A stretch of DNA of 59,239 nt from Terriglobales bacterium (GTDB taxonomy: Bacteria > Acidobacteriota > Terriglobia > Terriglobales > Acidobacteriaceae): positions 1 to 59,239 of the forward strand of contig DASTZZ010000053.1 of NCBI GenBank assembly GCA_035764005.1. The letters run 5' to 3'. Positions 42,789-52,000 of this stretch are shown here, in pieces. Under the pieces are notes generated by a model. That model saw only the letters and a list, made by a program, of their open reading frames with translations, had not been told where the DNA came from and made no database searches. Positions within the stretch are counted from its first letter, which is position 1; every line of letters begins with the position of its first letter. The position numbers and the translations under genes were made by a program.

Positions 42789-45242
42789 ATGAGCTCTTTG
42801 GTCGTGCGGGCTTCGGTACCTCTCTGGCGTGAGGTTCGGTTTTGGCTCTCTTTCTCCGTAGTGCTTGCGCTCGGCGCTCCCGCGAGCGCACAACAGCAGC
42901 CGGCCCAATCTTTCGCGCAGCCGTCATTACAGGTTCCCGGCTTCGCGGGCAAAATCAATCGCGACGAACGGAAATCTACTCCGTCATGGCCCGAGGTGGT
43001 CCATCCGCCAAAGGGGGCTCCCAACGTCGTTCTGATTCTGGTCGATGATGTCGGCTTTAGCACCACATCGACTTTTGGCGGTCCCGTTCCAACACCAAGC
43101 TTCGATAAGCTCGCTGCACGCGGTTTGCGTTACAACACTTTCCATGTGAACTCGATATGTTCGGCGAGCCGTGCGGCACTGCTGTCAGGACGTAATGATC
43201 ATCAAATCGGTTTTGGAACCATCGCGGAGCATGGGCAGGGTTATCCCGGATACAACACTTGGTGGCCGGCAAATTCCGCATCGATCGCGAAAGTTCTCAC
43301 GGAGAACGGGTACAGTACGGGAGCTTGGGGAAAGTGGCATCTGACGCCGGTGTGGGAGATAAATCCCGCCGGCCCGTTTGATCATTGGCCGACAGGACTG
43401 GGCTTTGAGTATTTCTATGGATTTCTCGGAGCCTTTGCCAGCCAGTACACGCCGCTGCTGATGCGCAACACCACATCCATCGAGCCCGGACCTGAAGGCT
43501 ACGATCTCACAGAAGCCATGACCGACGACGCCATTCGCTGGCTGCATCGGCAGAATGCCGTCTTTCCTGACAAGCCGTTCTTCATCTACTTTGCGACGCC
43601 TGGAACCCACACTCCGCACCACGTGCCAAAAAAGTGGGTGGATATGTTCAAGGGTAAGTTCGATGAAGGCTGGGACAAACTGCGCGCGGAAAACTTCGAG
43701 CGCGAGAAGAAGATGGGAATCATCCCAGCAGATGCGAAGGACAATCCACGTCCGCAAGGGCTCGCAGCCTGGGATTCGCTCACTTCGGATGAAAAGCAAC
43801 TGCTCGCACGTCAAGCTGAAGTGTACGCGGGATTCACCGCTCAAACAGATGCCGCGATCGGGCGTTTACTCAATGCGGTCGACGAAGAAGGGAAGAGCGA
43901 CAACACGCTGGTCATCGAGATCTTTGGCGATAACGGCGGGAGCGCTGAGGATGGGCCGACTGGTTACGATGCGCGGCAGATTAGCGGAAAGTTAAAGAGC
44001 ATTCCGCAGCGCGTGCAGATCGAAGATGAACTGGGCAGCGAGATGTTCATGAATGCTTCGGCGGCGCCATGGGCATGGGCTTTGACTGCTCCATTTCGCG
44101 GAACGAAGACGGACGCCTCACACCTCGGCGGCACTCGCGATCCGATGGTGATCTCGTGGCCCGCGCGCATCAAGCGTGTTGGCGGGATACGCAGCCAGTT
44201 TGGACATCTCACTGACATCGCGCCGACGATCTACGAGGCTGCTGGAATCAGGCCGCCGGCTGCAATCGACGGTGTGAAACAAACGGCACTGGAAGGTGTG
44301 GCCCTCGACTACACCTGGGACCAGCCCGATGCGAAGAGTCGTCATCATGTGCAGATCTTCGAGACTAATGGGAACAGAGCGATCTATAAGAATGGATGGT
44401 GGGCCGGCGATCTGCTGCGCAATTCCTGGGACCGCATCGGCAGCCCGGGTTACGAGGCAGACAAGCTCCTCGCCGCGACCACGCATCCATGGGAGTTGTA
44501 CAACCTCAACAACGACTTCAGTCAGGCCGATAATGTCGCCAACCAAGATCCGCAGAAGCTCGCCGAGATGAAGTCACTCTTCGACGAGGAGGCGAGGCGC
44601 ACTCACGTTTATCCAATCCTGCCGCTGCGGCACCTGATCGATCGTCCGGAAGATACGCGCACGAAATTTGTATTTCGCAGTGGTGTTGATCGGCTTGGCG
44701 GCACGATGAACGTTCGCACTGGAGCCGGGACGGGATACACGATCACTGCGGAAATCGAAAATCCAAGTGGCGATGCCGAAGGAGTGCTGCTCGCTGACGG
44801 TGGACGTTACGGCGGTTTTACGTTATACGTGCAGAACGGGCGCGTGCATTTTGAAATTAACTCCTGGGGCAATCCCTCGGGCGAGTTGGTTTCGTCGAGC
44901 GCGCTTCCGCGCGGACACTCGACCATCGTTGTTGAAGTAACTCCGGCTGCAGCACAGCATCAGGACACGACTCCTGCGTCCGGCGCGTCGCCGTTCCCCG
45001 GCAGCGGAACGCTGAGCCTGAACGGCAAACAGGAGGCGTCGACAAACTTCGTGAATATCCCGGCAAATGGTGGATATTGGTCAGCATCGGAGTCGCTCGA
45101 TGTCGGCCGCGACCTCGGCTCCGCAGTGAGCGAACACTACAAAGTGCCGTATGACTTCACCGGGACTATCGGCACCATCACCATCGAAGTGCATCGACCG
45201 GCTCAGAACAACAGCCGCGCGCATAACGACGAACATTCCTAG
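42789..45242 (+). CDS. Secreted type I sulfatase (arylsulfatase-like) with C-terminal extension
   Basis: This 817-residue enzyme has a signal sequence (about 15-34), metal ligands D86-D87 in LILVDDVGF and the sulfatase signature CSASR at Cys124, followed by LLSGR. Cys124 is the residue converted to formylglycine; the family normally has C-x-P-x-R and Ala at that place is a known variant. The catalytic domain continues with GAWGKWHL and EIFGDNGG. Residues about 610-817 are an extra beta-rich domain likely to bind glycan. It should remove sulfate from a polysaccharide or aryl sulfate. The formylglycine-generating enzyme gene follows after 12 bases. Confidence 0.93.
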   Translation: MSSLVVRASVPLWREVRFWLSFSVVLALGAPASAQQQPAQSFAQPSLQVPGFAGKINRDERKSTPSWPEVVHPPKGAPNVVLILVDDVGFSTTSTFGGPVPTPSFDKLAARGLRYNTFHVNSICSASRAALLSGRNDHQIGFGTIAEHGQGYPGYNTWWPANSASIAKVLTENGYSTGAWGKWHLTPVWEINPAGPFDHWPTGLGFEYFYGFLGAFASQYTPLLMRNTTSIEPGPEGYDLTEAMTDDAIRWLHRQNAVFPDKPFFIYFATPGTHTPHHVPKKWVDMFKGKFDEGWDKLRAENFEREKKMGIIPADAKDNPRPQGLAAWDSLTSDEKQLLARQAEVYAGFTAQTDAAIGRLLNAVDEEGKSDNTLVIEIFGDNGGSAEDGPTGYDARQISGKLKSIPQRVQIEDELGSEMFMNASAAPWAWALTAPFRGTKTDASHLGGTRDPMVISWPARIKRVGGIRSQFGHLTDIAPTIYEAAGIRPPAAIDGVKQTALEGVALDYTWDQPDAKSRHHVQIFETNGNRAIYKNGWWAGDLLRNSWDRIGSPGYEADKLLAATTHPWELYNLNNDFSQADNVANQDPQKLAEMKSLFDEEARRTHVYPILPLRHLIDRPEDTRTKFVFRSGVDRLGGTMNVRTGAGTGYTITAEIENPSGDAEGVLLADGGRYGGFTLYVQNGRVHFEINSWGNPSGELVSSSALPRGHSTIVVEVTPAAAQHQDTTPASGASPFPGSGTLSLNGKQEASTNFVNIPANGGYWSASESLDVGRDLGSAVSEHYKVPYDFTGTIGTITIEVHRPAQNNSRAHNDEHS

Positions 45243-45254
45243 TTTGGATCTGAG

Positions 45255-46343
45255 ATGAAGTTGCGGTTTGCATTTGCTTGCCTGCTGATGACGGCGACTC
45301 TCGTCGCCGCTCAGCGCAGCCTATTTCTTCCGACGAAAGCGAACATGAGGAAGCCGCCCGGGCCCGCGCCGCAGGGAATGGTGTGGGTGCCAGGCGGAGA
45401 ATTTTCGATGGGACTCGACGATCCGCGCGCATTGCCGCATGGCGGGCGCGAGGCGATGGACGATGCGCGTCCCATACATCGCGTCTATGTCGATGGGTTT
45501 TGGATGGACAAGACCGATGTCACCAACGCCGAGTTCGCCCGCTTTGTCGCCGTGACACATTATGTGACAGTTGCCGAGCGCAAACCCACTGCAGCCGAGT
45601 TCCCCGACGCACCTCGCGAAAAACTTGTGCCTGGCGCGATCGTCTTTCGTCCGCCCGCGAAGGTCACATCACTCGATGATCCCTATCAATGGTGGAGCTA
45701 CGTTCCGGGCGCGAACTGGCGCCATCCTGTCGGTCCGGGCAGCAGTATTAAGGGAAGGGCGAACTATCCGGTCGTGCAGATCGCGTATGAGGATGCAGTC
45801 GCATACGCAAAGTGGGCAGGGAAGCGCCTGCCTACCGAAGCAGAGTGGGAGTTTGCGGCGCGAGGCGGACTCGCGGGCAAGCACTATGCGTGGGGCGACA
45901 GTTTAATGCCAGCGGGGCGGTGGATGGCCAACACTCATCAAGGTGAGTTTCCCAGCCACGATAGCGCCGAAGATGGATTCAGCGGGATCGCACCAGTCGG
46001 AAGTTTTCCCGCGAATGCATATGGCTTGTACGACATGTCAGGCAACGTGTGGCAGTGGATTTCGGACTGGTACCGTCCCGACTATTACGCGCGAATCGCC
46101 GGAACAGTAGCGCGAAACCCACGAGGCCCGTCATCATCGTTCGATCCCTCAGAGCGCGGCGTACAGAAACGCGTCCAGCGCGGCGGCTCGTTCCTCTGCA
46201 CTGAGCAGTACTGCACGCGGTACCTTGTCGGCTCGCGCGGCAAGGGCGAACCTTCGAGCGCAAGCAACCACATCGGTTTCCGCTGCGTGAAGTCGGTGAG
46301 CGTATCGCGCGTTCAGAGTGCCGCGATGCATGCTTCGCGCTGA
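45255..46343 (+). CDS. Secreted formylglycine-generating enzyme (FGE), catalytic cysteines present
   Basis: This 362-residue protein has a signal peptide (FAFACLLMTATLVAAQ) and an FGE/SUMF1 fold: VPGGEFSMG, DKTDVTNAEFARF, RLPTEAEWEFAARGG and GNVWQW. The end reads RGGSFLCTEQYC, so both catalytic cysteines (C315, C320) are at the positions equivalent to C336/C341 of human FGE, followed by SNHIGFRC. It should mature the sulfatase encoded 12 bases upstream. Its export suggests maturation in the periplasm. A short basic tail follows. Confidence 0.92.
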   Translation: MKLRFAFACLLMTATLVAAQRSLFLPTKANMRKPPGPAPQGMVWVPGGEFSMGLDDPRALPHGGREAMDDARPIHRVYVDGFWMDKTDVTNAEFARFVAVTHYVTVAERKPTAAEFPDAPREKLVPGAIVFRPPAKVTSLDDPYQWWSYVPGANWRHPVGPGSSIKGRANYPVVQIAYEDAVAYAKWAGKRLPTEAEWEFAARGGLAGKHYAWGDSLMPAGRWMANTHQGEFPSHDSAEDGFSGIAPVGSFPANAYGLYDMSGNVWQWISDWYRPDYYARIAGTVARNPRGPSSSFDPSERGVQKRVQRGGSFLCTEQYCTRYLVGSRGKGEPSSASNHIGFRCVKSVSVSRVQSAAMHASR

Positions 46344-46421
46344 GCGGCGTTCTTGCCGCGCACTCATTTTTTCCTGGTTGACAGTGCTCAATGACGAGTT
46401 ATAAGCTTTCTCGCGCATGAA

Positions 46422-46437
46422 AATGAAACGATTCATT
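46422..46437. promoter_or_regulatory. LacI-type operator upstream of the TonB receptor gene
   Basis: The site aatgaaacgattcatt is a near-palindrome with only the centre unpaired. It lies 22 bases before the 46459 start, about 80 bases after the FGE gene, the same distance as for the sulfatase gene. Confidence 0.7.
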
Positions 46438-46458
46438 TGAATCGTTCCACCCGCTCCG

Positions 46459-49400
46459 ATGGATCATCAACAAGTGGTCTTGCAGGTGGCATGCGATCAA
46501 TTTCAACGGTGGACCAACGTCGCGATGCACGCGTCCGCCATGGAGGTCTTCTTGAACCCTGGCAACGTTCTCCGTCGCGCTGCTGTTTCTTGCCTTCTGC
46601 TGAGCGTCACTTTCATTCTTCTCTCCAGCTTTGCAATTGGCCAGGCCACGACCGGATCCATCTATGGCACTGTGACTGATCCATCCGGCGCTGTTCTCGC
46701 GCACGCCACCGTGTCTGCACGCAACCTGCAAACCGGCGTAATCAAGACGGTCGAATCAACCGACTCGGGAGACTACACCTTCACCGTGCTCGATCCCGGA
46801 GACTACGAGGTGTCGATCACGATGACGGGGTTCAAGTCGCAAACGCAGCGCGGCGTCAGGCTGGATGCAAATCAGAGTGTGCACGTGAACTTTGCATTGC
46901 AGCTTGGATCGGCGGAGCAGCAGGTGACGGTTGAGGCCGGCACAACTTTGGTCGATACGCGTGAGTCGCAGATAGGCACGACCGTCGACGAGAAGCGCAT
47001 CCAGGATCTGCCGTTGAATGGGCGAAACGCGTATGACTTGGTCCAGATTGTACCCGGCGTGACTAACTATCAACCAGACGTTGCAACTGGCTCGCGTCAA
47101 GGCGCGCAGTTGAGTGTGAACGCGATTCCAACCAACAACACTGGGTTCTATCTTGACGGTTCGTATGACGCCAATCTCTGGCGATTCGGCGGCAACCTGT
47201 TGCCGAATCCCGACGCGCTCCAGGAATTTCGCATTCTCACCAGCAACTTCGACGCCGAGTTCGGCCGCTCGCCTGGCGGCGTGGTGAACGTGATCACGCG
47301 TTCTGGTACGAATTCATTCCATGGCGTCGCGTATGACTACCTGCGCAACGATGTTCTGAACGCGAAGAACTACTTCGACACAAGCGTAACGCCGCTTCGG
47401 CAGAACCAGTTCGGCGCGACCTTTGGCGGCCCGATCCGTCGTGACAAGGCATTCTTCTTTTTGTCGTATCAGGGCCTTCGCGTGCACACGCCGGTGATCA
47501 TTGGCTCGAGCAGCCTGGTCACTCCGACGCCGGCGGAAGCGCAAGGCGATTTCTCGGCGATGCCCAGCAAGTTCTGGCCGAAGCAGCCGAATGGCACGTT
47601 TTATTCGTGCAATGGCGTGCAAGGCGTGATCTGCCAGAACCTGCTCGATCCCGTCGCGCAGAATCTGCTTAAGTTCGTTCCACTGGCGGACCCGACCACA
47701 GGTCGTCCGCCGGAGCAGTCTTCGAATGCAAACCTAAACTCGGACCAGGGTATGGCCCGAATTGATTGGCAGCTCACTCCGTCTCACAAGCTGTCGGGGA
47801 CGTACTTCGAATCGCGGGGCACGTCGCTAAATCCCACGGCGACTGGCAATCAGATCCTTAGCTACGCCGGCATGCAAAACTACGAAGGCCAATACAACGC
47901 TGTAGTCAACGACACCTGGCTCGTATCTTCGACGAAGGTGAATGATCTAAGGCTGTTCTATTCTCTGAACCACTACATCATTTCGAACATCTACGGAAAC
48001 CAACATTTTCTTCCGGACCTCGGCAGCCAGGCTCCGATGGGCGGCAACTACAACGCCGTTCCGTTTTTCACTATTACCGGCTACTGGGCGATGGGCACGA
48101 ACAATGGCGGCCCGAACAATCTGCCGTCGTCATCGCTCGGAGCGGCCGACACGTTTAACTGGTCACTGGGACGACATGAGCTGAAGTTCGGCGGATCTTA
48201 CATTTGGGACAAGTTCGCGAGCACTGGTGGCGCAGCGTCGAACGGACTTTTTACCTTCGCCGGCACGACGACCGGGAACGCGCTCGGTGATTTCCTGCTC
48301 GGTAAAGCGTCCTCTCTGCGCCAGAACAATGGCGTCTTCTTCCGCAGCCACTCTCAGGATCCATCGCTGTTTGTCCAAGACAACTGGCGCGTGGCGCGCC
48401 GCTTGGCGCTGAACTTCGGCCTGCGCTGGGAATGTTTCCCGATGTATACCGGCCAGAACGATACGGCGACGTTCGTACCAAACATGCAGTCAACGCGCTT
48501 CCCCACAGCTCCTTTAGGACTCGTGTTCTCGGGCGATCCTGGTATTCCCGATGGAATTTTCAAGACGCCGTTTAACACGTTCGCTCCTCGATTCGGGTTC
48601 GCCTATGACGTGTTCGGCAATGGCAAGACGTCGTTGCGTGGCTCGTACGGCATCTTCGACGCGGCGATTGATCAGGTCGCAGTTTCAAACAATCTTGTGC
48701 AGCAACCATATTCGCTCACCATAAACGTCTCGAAGACGCCGAACCTTGTGAATCCGTATGCTCCGGGCGTCAGCCCCTTCCCTTACAATCCCGATCCTTC
48801 GAATGCAAAGTTCACTTCGGGCGCAACGATCTTTGGTCTTGAACCCGGTGCAGACAACATTCCTTATGTGCAGGAGTATTCATTGGGATTGCAACAGCAG
48901 TTGGGTTCGAGCTGGAGTGCTGAACTGTCGTATGTGGGAAACGGAGGACGGCATTTCAACATCACTCACGACGCGAACGCTGCGATTTATGCGCCGGGCG
49001 CTTCCACCACTACGGCCGGCTTGAACGCGCGTCGTCCGTATGAGCCAACACCGACCAAGTACACCTTCGGCCAAATCTCGCAGGTCGTATTCGGTTCCAA
49101 TTTCAATTACAACTCCATGCAGATGACGCTGAAGCACACTTTCAGCAATCGCTTCTCAATGCTCGCAAGCTACGTCTGGTCGAAGGCAATTGCGCAAGGT
49201 CCGGTGGTCAACGACTATGACCTGGCCAGCAGTCGCGGACTCTCGGCGCTCGATATTCGACACAACTTTGTGGTTTCGTATATTTATGCCCTGCCCGACC
49301 TTCACGCGCTCGGTGATTTCGGAACTCAGGTGCTGAGCGGATGGCAGCTCAACGGTGTGACCACTCTTCACACCGGATCGCCTTTCAACATTACTTCCGG

Positions 49401-49791
49401 TGTGGACTCGAGTCTCGATGGCAATACCAACGACCGCCCGGATACCATCGGAGATCCTTACGCCATAGATAATGGAAGCCGCGCGGCCAAGATCGCGCAC
49501 TACTTCAATACCGCGGCATTCGCGAAGGTGCCGGCAGGTGTTCCCTTCGGCAATACGCAGTACAACGCCCTGATCGGTCCGGATTATGTGAATACCGATC
49601 TCTCCGCATTTAAGACGTTCAAACTCTACGGCGAGAGAACCGCATTACAGTTCCGGGCGGAGGTATTCAACTTGTTTAATAACGTGAATCTGGATAATCC
49701 GAACGGTGTGATGAGCAGCCCGAAATTCGGCACGATCGGCGGCGCCAGTGCGCCACGAATCATGCAGTTCGGATTGCGTTTGAGCTACTAG
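46459..49791 (+). CDS. TonB-dependent receptor, Oar-like, with carboxypeptidase-regulatory N-domain
   Basis: This protein of up to 1110 residues has a hydrophobic leader ending near LLSSFAIGQA (about 70), a carboxypeptidase-regulatory-like domain (TTGSIYGTVTDPSGAVLAHATV), a plug domain (RIQDLPLNGRNAYDLVQIVPGV) and a large outer-membrane barrel ending in MQFGLRLSY with a terminal aromatic. It is typical of acidobacterial receptors for oligosaccharides or other large nutrients. The start is uncertain: 46525 and 46540 are in-frame alternatives closer to the signal peptide. Its upstream operator and position suggest uptake of the glycan attacked by the sulfatase. Confidence 0.9.
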   Translation: MDHQQVVLQVACDQFQRWTNVAMHASAMEVFLNPGNVLRRAAVSCLLLSVTFILLSSFAIGQATTGSIYGTVTDPSGAVLAHATVSARNLQTGVIKTVESTDSGDYTFTVLDPGDYEVSITMTGFKSQTQRGVRLDANQSVHVNFALQLGSAEQQVTVEAGTTLVDTRESQIGTTVDEKRIQDLPLNGRNAYDLVQIVPGVTNYQPDVATGSRQGAQLSVNAIPTNNTGFYLDGSYDANLWRFGGNLLPNPDALQEFRILTSNFDAEFGRSPGGVVNVITRSGTNSFHGVAYDYLRNDVLNAKNYFDTSVTPLRQNQFGATFGGPIRRDKAFFFLSYQGLRVHTPVIIGSSSLVTPTPAEAQGDFSAMPSKFWPKQPNGTFYSCNGVQGVICQNLLDPVAQNLLKFVPLADPTTGRPPEQSSNANLNSDQGMARIDWQLTPSHKLSGTYFESRGTSLNPTATGNQILSYAGMQNYEGQYNAVVNDTWLVSSTKVNDLRLFYSLNHYIISNIYGNQHFLPDLGSQAPMGGNYNAVPFFTITGYWAMGTNNGGPNNLPSSSLGAADTFNWSLGRHELKFGGSYIWDKFASTGGAASNGLFTFAGTTTGNALGDFLLGKASSLRQNNGVFFRSHSQDPSLFVQDNWRVARRLALNFGLRWECFPMYTGQNDTATFVPNMQSTRFPTAPLGLVFSGDPGIPDGIFKTPFNTFAPRFGFAYDVFGNGKTSLRGSYGIFDAAIDQVAVSNNLVQQPYSLTINVSKTPNLVNPYAPGVSPFPYNPDPSNAKFTSGATIFGLEPGADNIPYVQEYSLGLQQQLGSSWSAELSYVGNGGRHFNITHDANAAIYAPGASTTTAGLNARRPYEPTPTKYTFGQISQVVFGSNFNYNSMQMTLKHTFSNRFSMLASYVWSKAIAQGPVVNDYDLASSRGLSALDIRHNFVVSYIYALPDLHALGDFGTQVLSGWQLNGVTTLHTGSPFNITSGVDSSLDGNTNDRPDTIGDPYAIDNGSRAAKIAHYFNTAAFAKVPAGVPFGNTQYNALIGPDYVNTDLSAFKTFKLYGERTALQFRAEVFNLFNNVNLDNPNGVMSSPKFGTIGGASAPRIMQFGLRLSY

Positions 49792-49806
49792 GTTCCATGG
49801 AGGCGG

Positions 49807-51996
49807 ATGGTGAACTGCCGCGTTGCTGTTGGCTTCGGGTTGTACTTGTCGATTATTGGCATAACGTTACCGGCGCATGGGCAGGACCCGAACGTGCACG
49901 TGGTCGGCGCGTCGCTGATTGAAGGTCCCTCGAAACCAGAAGAGTTCCCGCGCTGGATCGCCGACATGCACCGCTGGCGGCACGAACAGCTGGTTCGCAT
50001 CGGCTACGACGGATCTGAATATGACCGTCCGGAGCTGAAGTGGACGCAGAGCAGCTTCATGCAGCCGCAGATGATGATCGAGGACCGATACTTCTACGAT
50101 CCGGTCGCAGGCAAGTACACCGTCAACCGCTACCTCGACGATCTGGAGAAACGCTACGGCGGCATCGACGCCGTGCTCATCTGGCCGACTTATCCGAACA
50201 TCGGCATTGATAGCCGCAATCAATTTGACATGTTTCGTGACATGCCGGGCGGGATCGCCGGCATCCGCCAGATGGTTGCGGATTTCCACGCCCGTAAAGT
50301 GCGGGTGCTGTTTCCAATCATGCTCTGGGATCAGGGAACGCGCGATGTCGGCAAGCCGGAAGCTGAAGGGCTTGCGGAAGAATTGGCGGCTGTCGGCGCC
50401 GATGGAGTGAACGGTGACACCATGAACGCTGTTCCGCGCTTGTTCCGTATCGCGTCGGACAAGACTGGACATCCTCTCGCATTCGAACCCGAACACCTCA
50501 CGCAAGACGAAGCGCTCGCCTACAACAACATGGACTGGGCGCAAGCGGTGCCCGCGAATCCCATTCAGCAGTCCGGTCCGATGCGGCAATATCTCGGCGT
50601 TGCCGGACCAGAATATGTCGACAAATACAAGTGGCTCGAGCATCGCCACATGACAAACATCTCCGATCGTTGGCAGCGCGACAAGAACGTTGATCTGCAA
50701 TACGCGTTCTTCAACGGCATCGGGATGGAGACATGGGAGAACATCTGGGGGATCTGGAACGGGCTCACATCGCGAGATGCTGAAACGATCCGACGGATCG
50801 CAAAGATCGAGCGCTACTTCGCGCCACTGCTCGTGAGCGAAGGCTGGGAGCCGCACGCGCCGATGCTTCGCTTCGAGGTCTATGCAAGCAAGTGGCCTGC
50901 GCAAGAGCGCACGCTATGGACGATCATCAACCGCAACGAATACGACGTCGACCGCGAACAGATATCACTGCCAAACACAACCGGGCTACGTTACTTTGAC
51001 GTCTGGCACGGAGTTGAGTTGAAGCCCGAGGTGCACGGCGACCACATCACGCTGAGCTTCCCGATAGAAGCGAAAGGATTCGGCGCGCTGCTGGCGACGA
51101 CAAGCTCGGATGCGGCCCTCGATGCATTCTTGCGCGAGATGAAGCAGCTTAACTCCGTCCGCCTCGACAGCTTCTCGAAGCAGTGGACGGTGTTGCCGCA
51201 GACAATGACCGCGATCCAGTCGACGAAACCGGCCTCGTCCGCCCCCGAAGGCATGGTCAAAATTCCCGCAACGGAATACCAATTTGACGTTGACGGCGTT
51301 GAGATCGAAGGAGGCAATCTCGCCGGCGTCGACTTTCAATATCCGTGGGAGAATGAGGCGCGCCGGCATCACCACCACATCATGCAGGTGGCAAGCTTCT
51401 TTATTGACAAGTACCCGGTCACCAACGACCAGTTTAAGAAATTCATTGATGCTACTCACTACCACCCGAAGGACGATCACAATTTCTTAAAGGACTGGAC
51501 GAATGGGAGCTATCCGGAGGGTTGGACTAATCGGCCAGTCACGTGGGTATCGCTGGAAGACGCGCGTGCCTATGCTGCCTGGGCCGGCAAGCGCCTGCCG
51601 CACGAGTGGGAGTGGCAGCTTGCAGCGCAAGGCACCGATGGGCGCACCTATCCTTGGGGCAACCAGTGGGACGCGAAAATGGTTCCGCCGGTCAACCGCT
51701 CGCGTGAAGCCAGCGGTCCTGCTGATGTAACCGCGCATCCGCAAGCTGCCAGCCCGTTTGGTGTGGAGGATCTAGTCGGTGATGTGTGGCAGTGGACCGA
51801 TGAGTATTCTGACGAGCACACACGCGCGGCTGTATTGCGCGGCGGCAGCTACTACCGCCCGACGGGATCGGTGTGGTATTTCCCACAAGCTTATGAGCTG
51901 CACCAGCACGGCAAATATTTGATGATGGCGCCGGGTCGCGATCGCGCGGCAACCATTGGCTTTCGCTGCGTTGTAGATGCGGCACCAGCAAAGTAG
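49807..51996 (+). CDS. Secreted glycosidase-like protein fused to a SUMF/FGE-fold domain lacking the catalytic cysteines
   Basis: This 729-residue protein has a signal peptide (about 1-25), then a TIM-barrel-like half (about 50-420) with repeated loops such as GIDAVLIWPTYPNIG, VRVLFPIMLWDQGT and ADGVNGDTMNAVP, which I cannot match to one GH family. A linker and an FGE/SUMF-type domain (about 480-725: PEGMVKIPA, DKYPVTNDQFKKFID, RLPHEWEWQLAA, GDVWQW) follow. The catalytic pair of FGE is replaced: RGGSYYRPTGSV has Arg and Val where true FGE has Cys. So this domain cannot be an FGE catalyst and may be a binding module. It follows the TonB receptor by 15 bases. Confidence 0.82.
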   Translation: MVNCRVAVGFGLYLSIIGITLPAHGQDPNVHVVGASLIEGPSKPEEFPRWIADMHRWRHEQLVRIGYDGSEYDRPELKWTQSSFMQPQMMIEDRYFYDPVAGKYTVNRYLDDLEKRYGGIDAVLIWPTYPNIGIDSRNQFDMFRDMPGGIAGIRQMVADFHARKVRVLFPIMLWDQGTRDVGKPEAEGLAEELAAVGADGVNGDTMNAVPRLFRIASDKTGHPLAFEPEHLTQDEALAYNNMDWAQAVPANPIQQSGPMRQYLGVAGPEYVDKYKWLEHRHMTNISDRWQRDKNVDLQYAFFNGIGMETWENIWGIWNGLTSRDAETIRRIAKIERYFAPLLVSEGWEPHAPMLRFEVYASKWPAQERTLWTIINRNEYDVDREQISLPNTTGLRYFDVWHGVELKPEVHGDHITLSFPIEAKGFGALLATTSSDAALDAFLREMKQLNSVRLDSFSKQWTVLPQTMTAIQSTKPASSAPEGMVKIPATEYQFDVDGVEIEGGNLAGVDFQYPWENEARRHHHHIMQVASFFIDKYPVTNDQFKKFIDATHYHPKDDHNFLKDWTNGSYPEGWTNRPVTWVSLEDARAYAAWAGKRLPHEWEWQLAAQGTDGRTYPWGNQWDAKMVPPVNRSREASGPADVTAHPQAASPFGVEDLVGDVWQWTDEYSDEHTRAAVLRGGSYYRPTGSVWYFPQAYELHQHGKYLMMAPGRDRAATIGFRCVVDAAPAK

Positions 51997-52000
51997 CAAT

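Noticed and set aside
42556-42792. 78-codon frame between the thioredoxin and sulfatase genes
   Set aside because: It overlaps the operator and the sulfatase start, has no domain and atypical composition.
49867-50904. 345-codon frame antisense to the barrel-SUMF fusion gene
   Set aside because: Shadow frame; the plus-strand protein has a signal peptide and fold signatures.
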